From the NCBI GenBank assembly GCA_025174535.1, contig JALBUN010000010.1:2232001-2296000 (forward strand): a stretch of 64,000 bases of DNA. Direction: 5' to 3'. Positions 59,749 through 64,000 of this stretch are shown here, in pieces. The notes below the pieces were generated by a model, which had not been told where the DNA came from, made no database searches, and saw only the letters and a list, made by a program, of their open reading frames with translations. Each line of letters opens with the position of its first letter. Within the stretch, counting starts at the first letter, position 1. This stretch comes from Cantharellus purpuraceus (lineage: Eukaryota > Basidiomycota > Agaricomycetes > Cantharellales > Hydnaceae). A program made the position numbers and the translations under genes.

Positions 59749-59954
59749 AATACTGTAAAGGCGGAACGCGTTGTTGACGGTGTTGTATACTGGGATCACG
59801 CGTAACGTGATAGTGGTTGTGGTGAAAGCAGGATGATTATTCCACTTATTTAGCTAAGAACGTTCGACAATAGGAAGATTCCTTCCTGTGGATGAGCTGA
59901 GGGTCACAGTGCGTGCGTGCTAGAATTAGACGATCGTTTTGGCGTCTGCAATAC
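59749..59954. mobile_element. 201-bp insertion in unit 3 with 5-bp direct repeats
   Basis: Units 1 and 2 run directly from the gene's upstream region into CGGTGAGACG. In unit 3 this join is split by about 200 bp. AATAC occurs at 59749-59753 and again at 59950-59954, like a target-site duplication. No terminal inverted repeat or coding frame is evident, so the element type is unknown. Confidence 0.55.
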
Positions 59955-60202
59955 CACGGTGAGACGTGTGAATAAAGTACAACAGCTTCCTCTGACACAA
60001 TGATGGCCCTGATTGCGATCTCAGTTGATGGCTCGAACCTCCATAATTCTCTGTTGGAATATGAGACGAAACGCTGATATAATTACACCGCCCTCAACAG
60101 TGTTGAACGGACTTCACCGTAAGTGATGCAGATCATGACAACGGTGGGTAAAATGCACGTAATTTGGCCATAAGCGCCTAACACTGTCCTTTCACTCATA
60201 CC

Positions 60203-61351
60203 ATGATCATACCATCACCATCTGAAAATTCCCACGGTCAAATTTGCCTGGCTCGCAGCAAAAAAGACTTAGGAAAGCGAATATCAGCCATCCTAACACA
60301 GTCAACGTGTTTGGGACATGCTTGCAGCTCAAGCACAAACACGGTCAAGAAGACCCCCTTCCCCAGCTATAGATCCTGGGGACCCAGTTATAATACTCTC
60401 ACAGAGAGGTATCAATGAAGGTAACAAAACTAACATCACGGCCCTAGCAGCAGCACTCCGTTCCTTCGGCGATTTTAAAAGAGCAAACTCCTACAATATT
60501 GGAAAGGAAGGTGCAACCCACCTCCTTGCCATCACCGAACTGCTGGAGGAAGCGGCAATGTTACAAGAAAACATACACAGCAATGTAGTCACCCAAGATA
60601 TGCTCAACTCAGCGGTAGAGGACATCAAAGATACAATCAACAATAATCGCACACCCCTCACAGAGAAGCCCTCTTACGCCTCCGTCACGCGGATGAGTAA
60701 ACCTAACCGCCCCTCCTTCACCCCAGACTTGCAGCCGAAGCAGATATTCATTTCCCTCAAAAATGCGAACATACAGTCCCTCTCATCATCATACCTCCAA
60801 CAGAACTCACCCAGCATTGCAACAAAGCCCTAATGGGTTTCTTTCTGAGGTTGGAGAATGGAAGCATTCCCATGCCAGACCCCATATGGGGTATTGCCAG
60901 ATCAGCAAACAACAACCTCACACTCACCTTCAAAACCAAAGAGGACACTATCAGAGCCAGAGCACATGTAGATGAATGGTGCAAAATACTTGACGCTAAC
61001 GCCACCACACCACATCGTTCCTATGCCATAGTAGCACACAATGCCCCCACATCAATTTGGGAGAATATGGGCAACCATTGTCAAGTGATGGAAGCTATCA
61101 AGAAGGAGAATCAAGACTCAGCTGCATTTGATTTCAACATAGCAAACATTGTATGGCTGAACAGTGACAACACAAGACACAAATCAGGGAGAGGACCCCT
61201 AATGATCAGCTTTAAAACCAAACAGAATGTGAACATGGCAGTAGACCAAGGCATAGTCATCAAAGGTATTCTATGCAACGTTAGTATCTACATTCCGAGG
61301 CCTCCCCAATGCTTTAAGTGTCAAGACTGGGGACACCAAGCGATGGAGTGC
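60203..61351 (+). mobile_element. Degenerate LINE ORF1 (gag-like) fragment
   Basis: Two frames form one protein region: 60318-60833 (with NITALAAALRSFGDF, SYASVTRMSK, PKQIFISLKN) and 60833-61351 (LRLENGSIPMPDPIWG, LTLTFKTKEDTIRARAHVDE, SIYIPRPPQCFKCQDWG). A frameshift near 60795 separates them; PTELTQHCNKALMGF links the frames. The zinc knuckle CFKCQDWGHQAMEC (C-x2-C-x4-H-x4-C) is the ORF1-type knuckle of fungal non-LTR elements. The frame is cut exactly after the last Cys codon of that knuckle, where the LTR begins. No reverse transcriptase of this element is in the window. Confidence 0.78.
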
Positions 61352-61741
61352 TGTTATGACTATATTCATTAACGCCCAGATCCCCGTCTGATCCACTCAG
61401 ATCCCCACGCATATGAAATCTATACTCCATTTGGAAACCGCCATCTCCATCTACCTGTCCGATTGTCACCACTGATTCCACCCATCCGTCTCCGGTTCCA
61501 ATTGATGCATCAGCATCACCATAGGAACCTGGACATCCGTCCCCATCAGACTCGGACATACTCATGTAAGGCCGTCGGCCTTGGAGACCCATCACCGGAG
61601 TAATTATTATTAGATTTCAAAATATGTATTTAAGTTGCCTGACTGGGGACTTCATTCCCCAGTTCGAATATTGAATCACACCTAGTTCCTAAGTCTGATC
61701 CTAACTCTCTAAGTTGTACTCCGTCTCTGAAATCTTGGACA
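61352..61741 (+). repeat. 5' LTR of the Ty3/gypsy element (proposed bounds)
   Basis: Begins TGTTATGAC, directly abutting the LINE zinc-knuckle codon, and is proposed to end TTGGACA at 61741 (TG...CA, 390 bp). The following CCGGTATTAGTGAGGG resembles a tRNA primer-binding site. The 3' LTR is outside the window, so the right boundary is inferred. Confidence 0.6.
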
Positions 61742-61796
61742 CCGGTATTAGTGAGGGCGCAGCACATAAGCTGAAGCCAAGTCCATTCCGACCCCC

Positions 61797-63110
61797 ATGA
61801 CGTACTCCGACTCCAACCCAACCTCCGACCCAACCTCTGACCCAATCTCCGACCCCCAATCGGACCTAGTGCATAACAGTATATTTGAACTGCCATACTC
61901 ACTCCTACCAATGCCACGATCCACTGCCAATTCCGAATGCGCACGAACCGTCAAGGTGCCCACTCCCAGCATCAACACCATCCCCGAGGTCATCGAAGAA
62001 CCAATGGACCACATAGAGGCTGTCAATGAAGAAGACGACACCCCGCCCTCTCCAAATCTGGCACAAGCCATCTCCCTGCTCGCCAGCAGCATCCATAACC
62101 CACAAACTCCTAAGTCCCGGACCAAGGTCTGAGAACCTGACCCATTTGATGGCTCCGATCCGCAAAAGCTCCAGCCGTTCTTGGTGCAATGCTGGTTGAA
62201 TTTCTGTGACCACCCCGACGCGTTCACATCCGATCAGGTGAAGGTCACCTTCGCCATGTCCTATCTCAAGGGCACCGCACTGGACTACTTTGAGCCAGTG
62301 CTCATGGATGACTCTGATGACCTGATATGGTCAGAGGACTACTCTGACTTCATCTCCAAACTTTGGACCAATTTTGGTCCTTACAACCCTGAGGCCGATG
62401 CCGAGAACAAACTCAATTGACTTCAGATGAAGGAAAATCACAAAATCGCAAAATACATTGTGAGTTTCCAGCAGCTAGCTCCAAAAGTCCAATGGGGCAA
62501 CACCGCACTCCGACACCAATTTTATGTTGGACTCCCATCCTGCATCAAGGACAAGATATCACGCGTCGGTAAGCTGGATACTTTGGTTAACCTCCGCAAA
62601 CTCACCCAATCCATCGATGCCTGTTATTGGGAACGTCAATCCAAGGTCCCCCACAAAAATTTGGCCAACAACAAATCGGACAAACCATCAGACAAGACCT
62701 CAAAATCCAACAAGGGGTCCAATAAGAGGGCCACTGCCAACTCAAGCCAGAAGTCAAACACTGGTAACGCTGCCACTTCCGGTTCTGGTCAGAACAATTC
62801 CAGCACCAGCAATAACTCTGGAGCTCACAAGAGTACTCTGGACCTCTCCACCAAGCTGGGGAAGGATGGAAAACTTACCCAGCAGGAACGCCAGTGCTGC
62901 ATGGACGACAACCTCTGTCTGTTCTGCGGAAAGCCTGGCCACCAAGCCAAGGATTGCAATAAGGCAACCTCATCTGCAGCAAAGGCAAAGGGCCGTGCCG
63001 CCAACACCACGATGGACAAGTCCGACGCAAAAGCGACGGACCCAAAAAAAATAGTAAGCAGTCCTATAGCCTCTGTACAGCTGAGGGCTGCATTGGTACT
63101 CCCCATATGA
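61797..63110 (+). pseudogene. Ty3/gypsy gag with two in-frame TGA stops
   Basis: The frame opens MTYSDSNPTSDPTSDP, followed by an acidic region and the capsid core (DPFDGSDPQKLQPFL, LNFCDHPDAFTSDQVKV, MSYLKGTALDYFEP, FISKLWTNFGPYNPEAD). After a Ser/Asn/Thr-rich linker it has the zinc knuckle CLFCGKPGHQAKDC (C-x2-C-x4-H-x4-C) near 62920. TGA codons at 62130-62132 and 62418-62420 break the frame, which otherwise continues without shifts. The stop at 63108-63110 overlaps the pol ATG. Confidence 0.93.
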
Positions 63111-64000
63111 CAAACAAGGTCCGCCTGAACGCATCCACTCTTTCCCACTCCAACTCCCTTACCCTCCTTGTCTACTCCGACTCCATTCCCGATACTGCTA
63201 TTCAAGCATTAATTGACTCCAGTTCTACTCACTGTTTCCTTGATTCCTCTTTTTCTGATTTACATAAACTCCATACATACACCATAACTCCGATACCACT
63301 CCAATTATTTGATGGCACTACTAATGCTGTTATTTCACGAGCTATAGATCTGTCCATCCATTTTTCTGTCAGAGAAATCCAGAACCTTACATTCTATGTT
63401 ACTCCGCTTGACTCCAGCTGTTCTGTGGTTCTCGGACATAACTGGCTCACCTGCTACAATCTGTTGATTGACTGGGCATTGGGCCATATCACATTCCATT
63501 CTCCAGTACAGGCTGTGTCATCCCTGACATCACCAGCAACTTTAGGTGCAAAACTATCTTCCACCTCCGCTGACTCTGCTCCAATAGATACTCCGTCTAC
63601 CCCACCATTTATATCAATGGTGGACGCTATGGTCTTTGCCAGATTAAGCAAACTGGATGGCTCTCACACATTCCAGGTTCACCTCTCTGATCCGATATTC
63701 CTTGCCGCTCATTCCACCTGATCAACTCCACTGGACCTATCTATGGTTCCTAAGGAGTATCATGAGTTTGCTGATGTGTTCAGCAAGTCTAAAGCTGACT
63801 CCCTAGCAGAACACCGACCATATGATCTCAAGATCGAACTGGATGACAACTCCACCCCTCCGCTTGGCCCTATCTACTCGCTATCCCAAAAAGAGCTACT
63901 GGCTCTCTGAACATTCATAGATGAGAACTTGGCCACGGGCTTCATCCACCCATCCCTATCGCCCCATGGAGCTCCAGTCCTATTTGTCTGCAAAAAGGAT
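63107..64000 (+). pseudogene. Ty3/gypsy pol: protease and start of reverse transcriptase, with in-frame stops
   Basis: The frame starts at an ATG that overlaps the gag stop (ATGA). The aspartic protease active site reads [11 protein letters not shown]; family members have D-S/T-G, so the Gly is replaced. [15 protein letters not shown] is the usual downstream protease motif. TGA codons at 63719-63721 and 63908-63910 interrupt the frame. After them come [38 protein letters not shown] and [10 protein letters not shown], the beginning of the reverse transcriptase. The window ends there. Confidence 0.93.

Larger units (their letters stand above)
57190..60185. repeat. Tandem repeat unit 3
   Basis: Third copy, closely matching unit 2 along its length (for example CTAGCTGCATTTGACAGCG, TCTCTTAGG-ATTTTGAAGG and the whole DUF6533 gene). 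It differs by a 201-bp insertion at 59749-59949. Confidence 0.87.
61352..64000 (+). mobile_element. Ty3/gypsy LTR retrotransposon, degenerate, 3' part outside the window
   Basis: Order: LTR, putative primer-binding site, gag (61797-63110), pol start with protease (from 63107) and the beginning of reverse transcriptase at the window edge. Four in-frame TGA codons interrupt it (62130, 62418, 63719, 63908). It is inserted in LINE-like sequence. Confidence 0.94.

Overview
The window comes from the nuclear genome of a mushroom-forming basidiomycete (Agaricomycetes). Genes are dense and on both strands. Most are split by many 50-70 bp GT-AG introns. The family content fits this group: a G-alpha subunit with a large insertion, DUF6533 and DUF6699 proteins, a BTB protein, a class II microsomal P450, sedolisin, and Ty3/gypsy and LINE debris.

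Layout. 1-5.7 kb: a decayed serine carboxypeptidase followed by an intact secreted sedolisin. 7-15.7 kb: a DUF6699 protein (-), a RING-H2 protein (+) and the dynein regulator PAC1/LIS1 (-). 18.4-23.1 kb: an intact P450 (+), with its 3' end and downstream flank duplicated about 1.6 kb further on. 24.6-30.5 kb: an unusual G-alpha gene (+), the tRNA-splicing endonuclease subunit SEN54 (-), and an intron-containing tRNA-Phe(GAA) 84 bp upstream of the SEN54 start codon. 31.6-36.1 kb: ribonucleotide reductase large subunit (+) with two apparent 4-nt microexons and a cluster of ACGCGT (MCB) sites, then an unrecognised coiled-coil protein. 37-44.2 kb: an uncharacterised secreted protein (-), an aldo/keto reductase with a C-terminal membrane segment (-) sharing a 174-bp intergenic region with divergent eIF3i (+), a BTB protein (-) and a small secreted Cys protein (-). 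44.2-50.1 kb: repeats (a degenerate minisatellite, a diverged inverted duplication, a hairpin) around an intact eS19 gene. 50.2-60.2 kb: three tandem copies of a DUF6533 membrane-protein gene (-), with a broken GH3 beta-glucosidase fragment between copies 1 and 2. 60.2-64 kb: LINE ORF1 debris interrupted by a Ty3/gypsy element (5' LTR, gag, start of pol) that runs off the window.

The first 44 kb mixes housekeeping genes (PAC1, SEN54, tRNA-Phe, RNR1, eIF3i, eS19) with secreted and accessory genes. The last 20 kb is repeat-rich accessory sequence shaped by tandem duplication and retroelement insertion. There is no operon structure. Exon boundaries were placed by eye from splice consensus and protein-family conservation; gene spans are firmer than individual introns. 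No undescribed multi-gene system is proven here. The most notable signals are the extreme microexons and GC-AG introns, the MCB cluster in RNR1, the DUF6533 triplication, and the TGA-only stop pattern in the Ty3 element.
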